Below are positions 6,318 to 14,510 of a DNA stretch of 14,629 nucleotides, one piece after another. The first letter of the stretch is position 1. The number at the start of each line of letters is the position of its first letter. The DNA comes from DASTPP01 sp035762175. Its GTDB lineage: Bacteria; Myxococcota_A; Polyangia; Polyangiales; Polyangiaceae. The DNA lies in contig DASTPP010000032.1 in assembly GCA_035762175.1 (NCBI GenBank), forward strand, positions 1 to 14,629, written 5' to 3'. A program made the position numbers and the translations under genes. The notes under the pieces were generated by a model. It had not been told where the DNA came from. It made no database searches and worked only from the letters and a program-made list of their open reading frames with translations.

Positions 6318-6346
6318 TCGCCCCCTTCGTGCGACCGAGGGGGCGA
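6318..6346. terminator. GC-rich hairpin between convergent SRPBCC and LytTR genes
   Basis: TCGCCCCC (6318-6325) pairs with GGGGGCGA (6339-6346), plus an inner T:A pair. It lies in the 246-bp gap between two convergent stops. The arms are the same 8-mer as in the hairpin at 894-923, in the opposite order. It lacks a T-tract. The rest of the gap (6206-6451) is GC-rich with no supported gene. Confidence 0.42.
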
Positions 6347-6451
6347 CGTGAGCGCTCGCGAGGGGCGCGGCGGCGGGGGGGCGCCTCGCCGGACGGCACG
6401 GCGGGGGCGGGCGCGCCGGCCGGCCGCCCCGGCCCCCGTCGGGCGGCCGAG

Positions 6452-7231
6452 TCAGGGCGGGAGGCGCCGCAGGCCGATCGCCGACGCGAGCAGGGCTTCG
6501 CGCACCTGCGTCGCGCGGTCGCGCGCCACGGGCACGCGCAGCCCGCCCGGGCCGACGGCGAGCTGCACCTCGCCGCCCTCGCGCTCGAGCTCGCGCACGG
6601 CGCCGAGCCGCACCAGCCAGTTGCGGTGCGCGCGCAGGAAGCTCGGGCCGAGCGAGGCGGCGAGGGCCGAGAGCGACAGGTCGACGTCGAACGTGCCGGC
6701 GGCGGCGTGCACGTGGCTCAGGCGCTCGGCGGCTTCGAAGGCCCATACGTCGTCGATCGGCACGAACATGAGGCGCCGGCCGTGCCGGGCGATGACGCGC
6801 TGGGGGGGCTCGGGGGGCCGGGGCCCGGCGCCCGCGCCGGCCAGGCGCCGCAGGCACTGCGCGACGCGCTCGTCGGTGAAGGGCTTGACGAGGTAGTCGC
6901 GCGCGCCGAGCTCGAAGGCCTCGAGCGCGTGCTCGCGCGAGGCCGTGGTCAGCACGAAGTGCACCCGCCCGGCCGCCTCGGCCGCCGCCGCGCGCAGCCA
7001 CGCGAGCCCGGCGTCGTCGGCGGGCTCGCCGGCGAGGCGCACGTCGACGAACGCCACGTCGACCGCCGGCGCGGCGCCGTCGCCCCGCAGCCCCGCCCAG
7101 GCCTGCTCGGTGTCGGCGGCGGCGGCCACGACCGACGCGAGGCCCGAGGCCTCGACGAGCTCGACGAGGTAGTTGCGCGCGGCCCACTCGTCTTCGAGCA
7201 CGAGCGCGCGCAGCTTGCCCGCGGCGCTCAC
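6452..7231 (-). CDS. LytTR-family response regulator
   Basis: 259 residues from a GTG at 7231. The start overlaps the kinase stop by 4 bp (GTGA), so the two are translationally coupled. The receiver domain (residues 6-130) has the acidic pair E13/D14, phospho-acceptor D63 (VAFVDVRL), T95/T96 (FVLTTAS) and K116 (DYLVKPF), all as in functional receivers. The LytTR DNA-binding domain (about 145-252) shows VPIDDVWAFEAAERLSHVHAAAG, LSALAASLGPSFLRAHRNWLVRL and LRVPVARDRA. The family binds imperfect direct repeats upstream of target genes and activates transcription when phosphorylated. Its partner is the LytS-type kinase immediately upstream. The efflux operon lies on the other side of the kinase, in divergent orientation, and is the obvious candidate target, although no recognisable LytTR site was found. 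Confidence 0.93.
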   Translation of the reverse strand: MSAAGKLRALVLEDEWAARNYLVELVEASGLASVVAAAADTEQAWAGLRGDGAAPAVDVAFVDVRLAGEPADDAGLAWLRAAAAEAAGRVHFVLTTASREHALEAFELGARDYLVKPFTDERVAQCLRRLAGAGAGPRPPEPPQRVIARHGRRLMFVPIDDVWAFEAAERLSHVHAAAGTFDVDLSLSALAASLGPSFLRAHRNWLVRLGAVRELEREGGEVQLAVGPGGLRVPVARDRATQVREALLASAIGLRRLPP

Positions 7232-8352
7232 GCGGCCCCCGCCGGCGGCGGCGTGGCGCCGAGGTCGAAGCGGAGCGTGACGCGCGTCGCGCCGCCCTCG
7301 CGCGCCACGGCCAGGGTGCCGCGGGGGGGCCCGAGGGCGAGCCGCCGCTCGACGATGCGCATGCCCGAGGCGCCCGGCCGGCGCGGGGCGGGGCCGAAGC
7401 CCGGCCCGTCGTCTTCGACCTCGCAGACGAGGGCGCGCGCGCCCGGCGCCCCCCCTTCGACGCGCGCGGCGATGCGCACGGTGCCGCCGCCGCGCCGGCG
7501 CAGCGCGCCGTGCACCACGGCGTTCTCGACGATGGGCTGCAGCACCAGCCGCGGCACGGGCGCGCGGGCCGCCGCGGGCTCGATGTGCCAGGCGAAGCGC
7601 ACCAGCCCGCGGTGGCGCAGCTCGTGGATCGCCGCGTACCGCTCGAGCCAGGCGATCTCGTCGGCGAGGGCGTGCTCGCCGCGGTCGCGGTCGCTCGTCG
7701 CCTCGCGGAACAGGTCGCCGAGCAGGCCGATGAGCCGGCGGGCCTCGAGCGGCTCGTCGGCGACCAGCCCCGCGATGGCGTTGAGGGTGTTGAGCACGAA
7801 GTGCGGCTCGAGGTGCGCCCGCAGGCGCAAGAGCTCGGCCTCGCGCCGCGCGCTGGCGACCTGCGCCCGGTGCCGCTCGGCGCGCCGCAACGTCATCGGC
7901 AGCAGGAAGAGCCCGCCCCAGCACACGAGCAGGGGCAGCGAGTCGGAGATGGCCGACGCGAGCGCGAAGGCGACCCCCGGCGGCACCGCCGGGTCGTTCG
8001 GGACCAGGCCCGGCAGCCACTGCCCGAGGGCGTGGCGGGCGAGGTTGGTGGCGGCCATCGTCGCCGCGCTGACGACGAACAAGAGGGCGACGCTGCGCGC
8101 GGTCGTCAGGCGCCGGCGCGTGCCCCAGAGCAGCGCCCGCATGATGCACGCCGAGACGAGGGCGAACTGCGCCATCGAGAGCACGAAGTCGCTGAGAAAG
8201 TAGCGGGGCGTGACCGTGCCGAAGAGCGTGCGCAGCGACATCGGCGCCAGGTAGAGCACGAGCGGGCTCAAGTACCCGAACGCCAGCAACTGTCGCGCCG
8301 ACGCGCGCGGCACCGCCCCGAAGGGGCGCTGGGTCGTGAGAGCGGCAGACAC
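7228..8352 (-). CDS. LytS-type membrane sensor histidine kinase
   Basis: 374 residues from a GTG at 8352; an in-frame stop lies just upstream and no clear Shine-Dalgarno is seen. The N-terminus has four hydrophobic segments (about 22-38, 52-71, 86-104, 128-153) and no large periplasmic domain. A linker helix (155-178) leads to the His_kinase domain, RLRAHLEPHFVLNTLNAIAGLV, with H184 as presumed phospho-acceptor; the usual NPHFLFN is here EPHFVLN. The ATPase domain has an N-box around N277 (LQPIVENAVVHG), a G1 box (EDDGPGFG, about 313-320) and GMRIVERRL. The ligand cannot be read from the sequence; the compact membrane region suggests sensing within the membrane or at its surface. It is the first gene of the two-component operon and is divergent from the TolC-RND operon across 397 bp. 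Confidence 0.92.
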   Translation of the reverse strand: MSAALTTQRPFGAVPRASARQLLAFGYLSPLVLYLAPMSLRTLFGTVTPRYFLSDFVLSMAQFALVSACIMRALLWGTRRRLTTARSVALLFVVSAATMAATNLARHALGQWLPGLVPNDPAVPPGVAFALASAISDSLPLLVCWGGLFLLPMTLRRAERHRAQVASARREAELLRLRAHLEPHFVLNTLNAIAGLVADEPLEARRLIGLLGDLFREATSDRDRGEHALADEIAWLERYAAIHELRHRGLVRFAWHIEPAAARAPVPRLVLQPIVENAVVHGALRRRGGGTVRIAARVEGGAPGARALVCEVEDDGPGFGPAPRRPGASGMRIVERRLALGPPRGTLAVAREGGATRVTLRFDLGATPPPAGAA

Positions 8353-8749
8353 GGCGCGACGCTAGCACCGGTCGGACGGCCGCTCACGGCCGAGCCGACC
8401 AAGGGTGGCGTGGGGACGACCGAGGGTCGGGGCGGGCCCACGACCGCCGGGGGTCTCGGGCGAGCCAGGGGGGGGTTTAAGGGAGCTCGAGGGGCGAGCG
8501 CCGCGACCGTCCGGGGCGCCTCGGGGGCGAAGCGCCCGGGCGCGGCGGCGACGGCGGCGGCGGGGTCCGGCTCGTCGACCTGCCGGCGCCCCCCCGTCGA
8601 CGGGGGTCCGGCTCGTCGACCTGCCGGCGCCCCCCGTCGGCGGGGGGCAGCCCCCGGTCGGTAGGGCGGGGCGCGGCCCCGGGCGCGCGGCCATCTGTTG
8701 TCCGTCGCCGCGGTGCCGCTCGGACGCACCGCCCCGAACCCGCCCGGCC
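8353..8749. other. 397-bp divergent intergenic region, repeat-rich
   Basis: It separates the divergently transcribed kinase and TolC genes. It contains a two-copy direct repeat with G/C-run hairpins (8562-8648) and two small AT-containing spots (GGTTTAAGGG near 8475 and CATCTGTTGTCC at 8692-8703) that could be promoter parts. I found no LytTR-type direct repeat and no confident -35/-10 pair. Open frames here lack a start signal and any domain. Confidence 0.5.
8562..8648. repeat. Two-copy direct repeat (about 41 bp period) with strong palindromes
   Basis: Copies begin with GGGGTCCGGCTCGTCGACC at 8562 and 8603 and are identical for about 32 bp, up to a C-run that differs by one base. Copy 1 ends in the perfect palindrome CCCCCGTCGACGGGGG (8591-8606), which joins it to copy 2. 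Copy 2 ends in a hairpin, GCCCCCC (8629-8635) with GGGGGGC (8642-8648). It lies upstream of both divergent genes, so effects on either transcript are possible. Confidence 0.88.
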
Positions 8750-10060
8750 ATGCCCCCGACCCCTCGCCCCCTCTGCCACGCCCTCGCGGCGGCGTTCGCC
8801 GCCGCCCTGCTGCTCGCCGGCCGCCCCGCCCGCGCCTTGCAGCCGCTCGAATCGTTCGTGCGCGCCGCGCGCGCCGCCAACCCCGACGCGCGCGAGGCCC
8901 GCGCCGAGAGCCGGCGCGCGGGCGCCGACGCCGCGGTGGCGCGCGCGGCGCTGCTGCCGAGCTTCGTCGCGCGGGGCCTCTACACGCGCAACCAGTACGA
9001 GGTGGCCTTCGCGCTGCCGACCGACGGCGCGCCGCAGCGCGTGGTCATTCAGCCGCAGAACCAGCTCGACGCCTTTCTGACGCTGACGGTGCCGGTCGTC
9101 GACCTCGCCGGCCGCGCCCGCGCGGGCGCTGCGGCCGAAGCGGCCGAGGCGGCCCGGGCCGACGAGGCGGCCGCCGCGCTGGGCCTCGAGGCTCGGGTCG
9201 CCGCGGGCTACTACCGGTTCGTCGGCGCCGAGGCGACGCGGGAGGCCGCGGCGCGCGGGCTCGACGTCGCCGAGCGCAACGCGCGGCTCGTGCGCGACCG
9301 GCTGGCCGTCGGCGCCGCCAGCGATCTCGACGCGGCGCGCGCCGAGGCCGACGCGGAGCGGGCGCGGCAAGACGTCGCCGACGCCGAGCTCGGCGTCGCG
9401 CTCGCCGCCCGCGCCCTGGCGACGTTGAGCGGGCTCGAGCCCGAGCCGGGCTCGAGCCTGCGCGACGAAGCGGGCGACGAGGCCCCGCTCGAGGCGTGGC
9501 TGCGCGCGGCCCCCGGCCTGCCCTCGGCGCGCGCCGCCGCCGCCGCCGAGCGCGCGGCCGGCGAGGCGCGGCGGGCGGCCGAGTGGTCGCTCTTGCCGTC
9601 GCTGGCGGTCGGCGCCGAGCAGCGGTTCACCAACGCGAGCTCGTTCGTCGGGCGGCGGGCGTTCTACACGCTCACCGCCTCGCTCACCTGGTCGCTCGAC
9701 GCCGCCGTCGGCGCGCGCGTCGCCGCGCAAGAGGCCGCCGCCGACGCCGCGGCCGCGCGCGCCGCCCGCGCCCGCCGCGCCGGCGCCGACCTGATCTATG
9801 AAGCGTGGCATCGCACCCGCGCCGCGCTCGCCCGGGCGCGGGCGGCGCGCGCGCAACGCGCCGCCGCGGCCCGCGCGGCCGAGCTCGCCCGCGACCGCTA
9901 CGAGGCCGGCTCGGCGACGCAGAACGAGGTCATCGCCGCGCAACGCGACGCGTTCGCCGCCGACGTCGCCTGCGTGCAGGCCGACGCCGACCTCGCCCTC
10001 GCCCGGACGCAGCTGCGCCTGAGCGCGGGCCGAACGCTCGCCGCCGCGGCCCCCCTCTGA
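8750..10060 (+). CDS. TolC-like outer-membrane efflux channel protein
   Basis: 436 residues from the ATG at 8750; the upstream open frame is non-coding repeat. There is no clear Shine-Dalgarno. The signal peptide is MPPTPRPLCHALAAAFAAALLLAGRPARA, with predicted cleavage before LQPLESF. The mature protein shows the two-fold outer-membrane-factor repeat. The first half has a helix (NPDAREARAESRRAGADAAVARAALLPSF), strands (FVARGLYTRNQYEVAF, LDAFLTLTVPVVD) and long Ala-rich helices containing AGYYRFVGAE and RDRLAVGAASDLDAARAEAD. The second half repeats this with EWSLLPSLAVGAEQRFTN, FYTLTASLTWSLD and RDRYEAGSATQNEVIAAQRD. Three copies form the outer-membrane barrel and periplasmic tunnel. It is the first gene of a TolC-MFP-RND operon. 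The length fits the family and all hallmark segments are present. Confidence 0.93.
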   Translation: MPPTPRPLCHALAAAFAAALLLAGRPARALQPLESFVRAARAANPDAREARAESRRAGADAAVARAALLPSFVARGLYTRNQYEVAFALPTDGAPQRVVIQPQNQLDAFLTLTVPVVDLAGRARAGAAAEAAEAARADEAAAALGLEARVAAGYYRFVGAEATREAAARGLDVAERNARLVRDRLAVGAASDLDAARAEADAERARQDVADAELGVALAARALATLSGLEPEPGSSLRDEAGDEAPLEAWLRAAPGLPSARAAAAAERAAGEARRAAEWSLLPSLAVGAEQRFTNASSFVGRRAFYTLTASLTWSLDAAVGARVAAQEAAADAAAARAARARRAGADLIYEAWHRTRAALARARAARAQRAAAARAAELARDRYEAGSATQNEVIAAQRDAFAADVACVQADADLALARTQLRLSAGRTLAAAAPL

Positions 10061-10172
10061 CGCGCGGGCGGCGCTCCGACCTCGCCCCTCGAGGGCGGCG
10101 GCGCCCGCGCCGCACGCCCCCCGTGCCGCGGCCGGCGCCGCGCGCGGGGCCCCCCACCCCTCCGACCCCCCC

Positions 10173-11324
10173 ATGAGCACCGACCTTGCCATGAACCTGA
10201 CCCCCGCCCCCCCCGACGTTCCCGCCCGCCTGCCGCGCGCGGCCGCCCGCGCGGCCCTCGCCGCCGCGCCGTGGCTGCTGGCGGCGTGCTCGAACGGCCA
10301 GGCCGCCCCGCCGCCGCCCGACCCGGCGCCGCCGCCGGTCCGGGTCGAGGTCGCCGCGGTGCGCGAGCGACCGGTGCCGCAGCTCGTCACGCTGCCCGGC
10401 TCGCTGCGGGCGGCCCGCCAGACCGAGCTCGCCGCCAACGCCTCGGGCCGCGTCGTCGCGACGCCGGTCGAGCGCGGCGACGAGGTCGCGCCGGGCGCGG
10501 TGCTGGCGCGCCTCGACACGCGCGCCGCCGCGCTCGGGGCCGCCGAGGCCGCGGCGAACGCCCGCGGCGCCCGGGCCCAGGCCGAGGTGGCCGGGGCCGA
10601 CTGCGCGCGCGGCGAGGCGCTGCTCGCCAAGGGCGCGCTCTCGCGCCAAGACCACGAGCGGCTGGCCGCGCAGTGCCGCGCGAGCGACGGCGCCCTCGCC
10701 GCGGCCGAGGCCCGCGCGGCGCTCGCGGCCAAGGGCGTCGGCGACGGGCTCGTGCGGGCGCCGTTCGCCGGCGCCGTGGTCGAGCGCTTCGTCAACGTCG
10801 GCGAGTTCGTGCGCGAAGACAGCAAGGTCGCCGCGCTCGTCGCCCTCGACCCCCTGCGGCTCGCGTTCACCGTCGGCGAGGCCGAGCTCGGCGCGGTGCG
10901 CGCGGGGCAGCGGGTGCGCTTCGCGGTCGCCGCGCACCCGGGGGCGTGGTTCGAGGGTACGGTGCGCGCCGTGGGCGCCGCGGTGCGCGAGGCGACGCGC
11001 GACGTGCCCGTCGAGGCCGACGTGCCGAACGGCGACCGGCGCCTGCGGCCGGGCATGTTCGCCCGGGTCGAGCTGGCCGCCGGCGAGGCGGCCGCGGCGG
11101 TCGTGCCGCGCGCGGCCGTGGTCGAGCGCGACGGCGAGGCGCACGTCTTCGTGGTCGCCGCCGGCGCCGGCGGCGGCGGCCCGGGCCGGGCCGAAGAGCG
11201 CGTCGTGCAGCTCGGGGCCGAGGCGGGCCCGGGCGAGGTCGCCGTCGCGCGCGGGCTGCGCGCGGGCGAGCGCGTGGTGGTGGGGCCGCCGGCCGGGCTG
11301 CGCAACGGCGCGGCGGTGGAGTGA
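10173..11324 (+). CDS. RND efflux periplasmic adaptor (membrane-fusion) lipoprotein
   Basis: 383 residues. The ATG at 10173 is used; a second ATG six codons downstream is equally possible, and the C-rich leader has no Shine-Dalgarno. The signal ends in lipobox LAAC (Cys39), giving an inner-membrane-anchored lipoprotein, followed by a Pro-rich stretch. Then comes the first half of the lipoyl/barrel-sandwich domain (TELAANASGRVVATPVERGDEVAPGAVLARLD). A short alpha-hairpin follows (residues about 112-190, ALLAKGALSRQDHERLAAQ), then the second half (LVRAPFAGAVVERFVNVGEFVREDSKVAALV), the beta-barrel (LRLAFTVGEAELGAVRAGQRVRF, LRPGMFARVEL) and a membrane-proximal domain with a Gly-rich insertion (GAGAGGGGPGRAEERV). 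It bridges the RND pump and the TolC channel. The gene lies 112 bp after the TolC gene and 6 bp before the pump gene. Confidence 0.94.
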   Translation: MSTDLAMNLTPAPPDVPARLPRAAARAALAAAPWLLAACSNGQAAPPPPDPAPPPVRVEVAAVRERPVPQLVTLPGSLRAARQTELAANASGRVVATPVERGDEVAPGAVLARLDTRAAALGAAEAAANARGARAQAEVAGADCARGEALLAKGALSRQDHERLAAQCRASDGALAAAEARAALAAKGVGDGLVRAPFAGAVVERFVNVGEFVREDSKVAALVALDPLRLAFTVGEAELGAVRAGQRVRFAVAAHPGAWFEGTVRAVGAAVREATRDVPVEADVPNGDRRLRPGMFARVELAAGEAAAAVVPRAAVVERDGEAHVFVVAAGAGGGGPGRAEERVVQLGAEAGPGEVAVARGLRAGERVVVGPPAGLRNGAAVE

Positions 11325-11330
11325 AGCGCC

Positions 11331-14300
11331 ATGCAATGGCTCGCCCAAGTTTGCGTGCGCCGCCCGGTCTTCGCCGCGGTGCTGATGCTGCTCGTCGTCG
11401 TCTTCGGGGCGGTCGGCTACGGCCGGCTCGGCCTCGACGAGCTGCCCAACGCCGACCTGCCCATCGTCGTCGTCACCGCCCGCCTGCCCGGCGCCGCGCC
11501 CGAGGAGATCGAGTCGGAAATCGTCGACAAGATCGAGGGCGCCGTCAACACCGTCGGCGGCATCGACGAGCTGCGCTCGACCTCGAGCGAGGGCGTCGGC
11601 CAGGTGGTCGTCAGCTTCGTGCTCGACAAGGACGGCGACGTCGCCGCCCAGGAGGTGCGCGACAAGGTCAACGCCGTGCTCGGCGAGCTGCCCGCCGGCG
11701 TCGAGCCGCCCGCGGTGGCCAAGGTCGACCTGAACGCCGCGCCCGTGCTGCTCGTGGCGCTGCGCTCGGGCCTGCCCGCGCGCGAGGCGACCGAGCTGGC
11801 CGACAAGCTGGTGCGCCGCCGCGTCGAGAGCGTCGACGGCGTCGGCCAGGTGACGCTCATCGGCGGGCGCAAGCGCCAGGTCAACGTGCTGCTCGACCCG
11901 TTCGCCCTGCGCGCCGCGGGCCTGAGCGCCGCCGACGTGCGCCGCGCCCTCGGCGCGCAGAACCTCGCCGCCCCGGGCGGCGACCTCGCCGCCGGCCCGG
12001 CCAGCCTCGGCGTGCGCGTGCGCGGCCGCGTCGCCTCGCCCGACGAGCTCGGGCGCGTCGTCTTGCGCGAAGACGGCGGCCGGCCGCTGCGCCTCGCCGA
12101 CGTCGCCCGCGTCGAGGACGGCGCCGAGGAGCCGCGCTCGTTCGCGCAGCTCGACGGCGAGCCCGCGGTCGTGCTCGCCGTGCGCAAGCAGTCGGGCCGC
12201 AACACCGTCGCGGTCGTCGACGCGGTCAAGGCGCGCCTGGCCGAGGTCGGCGCGGCGCTGCCCGCGGGCGCGCGGCTCGAGATCGTGCGCGACAACTCGG
12301 CCGTCGTGCGCACCAGCGTGCACGCCGTCACCGAGCACCTGGTCGTCGGCGGCCTGCTCGCCGCCCTCGTCGTGCTCTTCTTCCTCGGCGACGCGCGCTC
12401 GACGCTCATCGCGGCGCTCGCCATCCCCGTGTCGATCGTCGGCACCTTCGCGGCCATGTGGGCCCAGGGCTTCACCCTCAACGTGCTCACCCTGCTCGCC
12501 CTCGCGCTCGCCGTCGGCATCGTCATCGACGACGCCATCGTGGTGCTCGAGAACGTCGTGCGCCACGTCGAAGGGCGCGGCGAGAAGCCCTTCGTCGCCG
12601 CCGTGCTCGCCACCCGCGAGATCGGCCTCGCCGTGCTCGCCACCACGCTCTCGCTGCTCGCCGTCTTCGTGCCCGTCGCCTTCATGGGCGGCATCGTCGG
12701 CCGCTACCTCAAGAGCTTCGGCCTGACCATGGCCTTCGCCATCGCCGTCTCGCTGCTCGTCAGCTTCTCGCTCACCCCCGCCCTCGCCGCCCGCTGGCTC
12801 GCGGCGGGCCACGGCGGCGCCGCGCCCCGGCCCGCCCTCGCCCGCGCCGTCGACGCCGCCTACCGCCCCCTCGAGCGCGCCTACGTCGCCCTCCTGCGCG
12901 CCGCCATGCGCCGCCGCTGGGCCGTCGTCGCCGCCTGCGCCCTCGCCCTCGCCGCCACCGTGCCGCTCGGCGCCACCCTGGGCGGGGGCTTCATGCCCCC
13001 GAACGACAACGCCCAGTTCGAGGTCAGCGTGCGCGCCCCCGAGGGCACGAGCCTCGCCGAGACGCGCCTCGTCGCCGAGCGCATCGCCGCCGACGTCGGC
13101 CGCCTGCCCGGCGTCGCCCACACCCTGCTCGCCGTCGGCGCCGACGAGCAGGAGACCAAGAACCTCGCCAAAATCACCGCCTTCCTCACCGACCCGGCCG
13201 CCCGCGAGGCGAGCCAGCTCGACCTGATGGACCGCGTGCGCCGCGAGATCATCGCCCGCGCCCCGGCCGGCCTGCGCGTCACCACCGGCGAGGTGCAGGG
13301 CGTCTCGACCGGCGACGCCGCCACGCAGAGCGTGCAGTACGCGCTCACCGGCCCCGACCTCGGCACGCTCGCCGAGCTCGCCGAGCGCCTGACCGAGGGG
13401 CTGCGCCGCGCCCCCGGCGCCGTCGACGTCGACAACACGCTCGCCCTGGGCAAGCCCGGCCTCGCCGTCGAGGTCGACCGCGACCGGGCCGCCGACGTCG
13501 GCGTCGAGGTCGCCGACGTCGCCGACGCCCTGCGCGTCATGCTCGCCGGCCAGAAGGTCTCGTCGTACGCCGAGCGCGGCGAGACGTACGACGTCACGCT
13601 GCGGGCCGACCCGCGCTTCCGGGCCGACCCGGCCGCCCTCGGCGCGCTGACCGTGCCCTCGGCCCAAGGCGCCCCGGTGCCCCTCGCCGGCCTGGTGCGC
13701 GCCCGCCCCGACCGCACCCCCGCCCAGATCACCCGCCTCGCCCGCGCCCGCCAGGTCACCATCGTGGCCAACTCGGCCCCCGGCGTCGGCGACACCGCCG
13801 TCGAGGCCGCCCTGCGCGACCTCGCCGCGCGCGAGGGCCTGCCGCCCGGCTACGCCCTCGCCCCGGTCGGCTTCTCGAAGGAGACCGGCCGCACCGCCGA
13901 GGCCTTCGCCATCGCCTTCGGGCTATCGTTCGTGCTCATGTACCTCGTGCTCGCCGCGCAGTTCGAGTCGTGGCTGCACCCGATCACCATCTTGCTCACC
14001 CTGCCGCTCACCGTGCCCTTCGGCCTGCTGTCGCTGCACCTGTTCGGCCAGGGCGTGAACCTCTTCACCGCGCTCGGCTTGCTCGTGCTCTTCGGCGTCG
14101 TCAAAAAGAACGCCATCTTGCAGATCGACCACACCCTCGCCCTGCGCGCCGCCGGCGTGCCGCGCGACGAGGCCATCGTCGAGGCCAACCGCGACCGGCT
14201 GCGGCCCATCTTGATGACCACCGTCGCCTTCGTCGCCGGCATGGTCCCGCTCATCGTCTCGCGCGGCGTCGGCGCCGGCCAGAACCAGGCCATCGCCGGC

Positions 14301-14510
14301 ATCGTCGTCGGCGGCCAGGCGCTCTCGCTCGTGCTCACGCTGCTCGCCGTGCCCGTCTTCTATTCGCTCTTCGACGACCTCATCGCCCGCCGCGCCCGCC
14401 GCGCCCGGCCCGGCCGCCCCGCGCCCGTCGACCGCGGCGAGGCCGACCTCGCCCGCCTGCTCGGCGCCCCCGCCGAGCCCCACCGCAGCCCCGCCCCGGG
14501 GGCCGAATGA
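11331..14510 (+). CDS. RND-family (HAE1/AcrB-type) proton-driven efflux pump
   Basis: 1059 residues, close to AcrB length. The ATG at 11331 has GGAG (11318-11321) 9 nt upstream, inside the end of the adaptor gene, so the genes are coupled. The N-terminal TM1 (VRRPVFAAVLMLLVVVFGAVGYGRL) is followed by the porter domain (DLPIVVVTARLPGAAPEEIE). TM2-TM6 span about 335-490. The proton-relay Asp pair is D400/D401 in TM4 (VGIVIDDAIVVLENV), and the partner Lys is K926 (VVKKNAILQIDH), matching D407/D408 and K940 of AcrB, so the pump should be active. The second periplasmic half starts near GGGFMPPNDNAQFEVSVRAPEGTS. RLRPILMTTVAFVAGMVPL marks TM11. The C-terminal tail is Arg/Pro-rich and cytoplasmic. 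HAE1 pumps export hydrophobic or amphiphilic compounds; the substrate here cannot be read from sequence. Synonymous sites are strikingly C-rich. Confidence 0.97.
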   Translation: MQWLAQVCVRRPVFAAVLMLLVVVFGAVGYGRLGLDELPNADLPIVVVTARLPGAAPEEIESEIVDKIEGAVNTVGGIDELRSTSSEGVGQVVVSFVLDKDGDVAAQEVRDKVNAVLGELPAGVEPPAVAKVDLNAAPVLLVALRSGLPAREATELADKLVRRRVESVDGVGQVTLIGGRKRQVNVLLDPFALRAAGLSAADVRRALGAQNLAAPGGDLAAGPASLGVRVRGRVASPDELGRVVLREDGGRPLRLADVARVEDGAEEPRSFAQLDGEPAVVLAVRKQSGRNTVAVVDAVKARLAEVGAALPAGARLEIVRDNSAVVRTSVHAVTEHLVVGGLLAALVVLFFLGDARSTLIAALAIPVSIVGTFAAMWAQGFTLNVLTLLALALAVGIVIDDAIVVLENVVRHVEGRGEKPFVAAVLATREIGLAVLATTLSLLAVFVPVAFMGGIVGRYLKSFGLTMAFAIAVSLLVSFSLTPALAARWLAAGHGGAAPRPALARAVDAAYRPLERAYVALLRAAMRRRWAVVAACALALAATVPLGATLGGGFMPPNDNAQFEVSVRAPEGTSLAETRLVAERIAADVGRLPGVAHTLLAVGADEQETKNLAKITAFLTDPAAREASQLDLMDRVRREIIARAPAGLRVTTGEVQGVSTGDAATQSVQYALTGPDLGTLAELAERLTEGLRRAPGAVDVDNTLALGKPGLAVEVDRDRAADVGVEVADVADALRVMLAGQKVSSYAERGETYDVTLRADPRFRADPAALGALTVPSAQGAPVPLAGLVRARPDRTPAQITRLARARQVTIVANSAPGVGDTAVEAALRDLAAREGLPPGYALAPVGFSKETGRTAEAFAIAFGLSFVLMYLVLAAQFESWLHPITILLTLPLTVPFGLLSLHLFGQGVNLFTALGLLVLFGVVKKNAILQIDHTLALRAAGVPRDEAIVEANRDRLRPILMTTVAFVAGMVPLIVSRGVGAGQNQAIAGIVVGGQALSLVLTLLAVPVFYSLFDDLIARRARRARPGRPAPVDRGEADLARLLGAPAEPHRSPAPGAE

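Noticed and set aside
6284..8203. Long + strand frame opposite the LytTR and LytS genes
   Set aside because: It is antisense to two genes with complete catalytic motifs, and has basic, low-complexity composition.
8562..8648. LytTR binding site in the repeat between the kinase and TolC genes
   Set aside because: The units lack the A/T-containing core of known LytTR sites and their 41-bp period does not fit the usual spacing of about two helical turns.
8692..8703. TTGTCC upstream of the TolC gene as a further LysR operator half-site
   Set aside because: Only a single 6-bp half-site is present, with no inverted partner nearby; this is expected by chance.
9930..13667. Open frame of 1245 codons on the - strand opposite the adaptor and pump genes
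   Set aside because: It is the mirror of strongly coding + strand genes with C-ending codons, which rarely produce antisense stops. It is low-complexity, His/Asp/Glu/Arg/Gly-rich, and has no domain.
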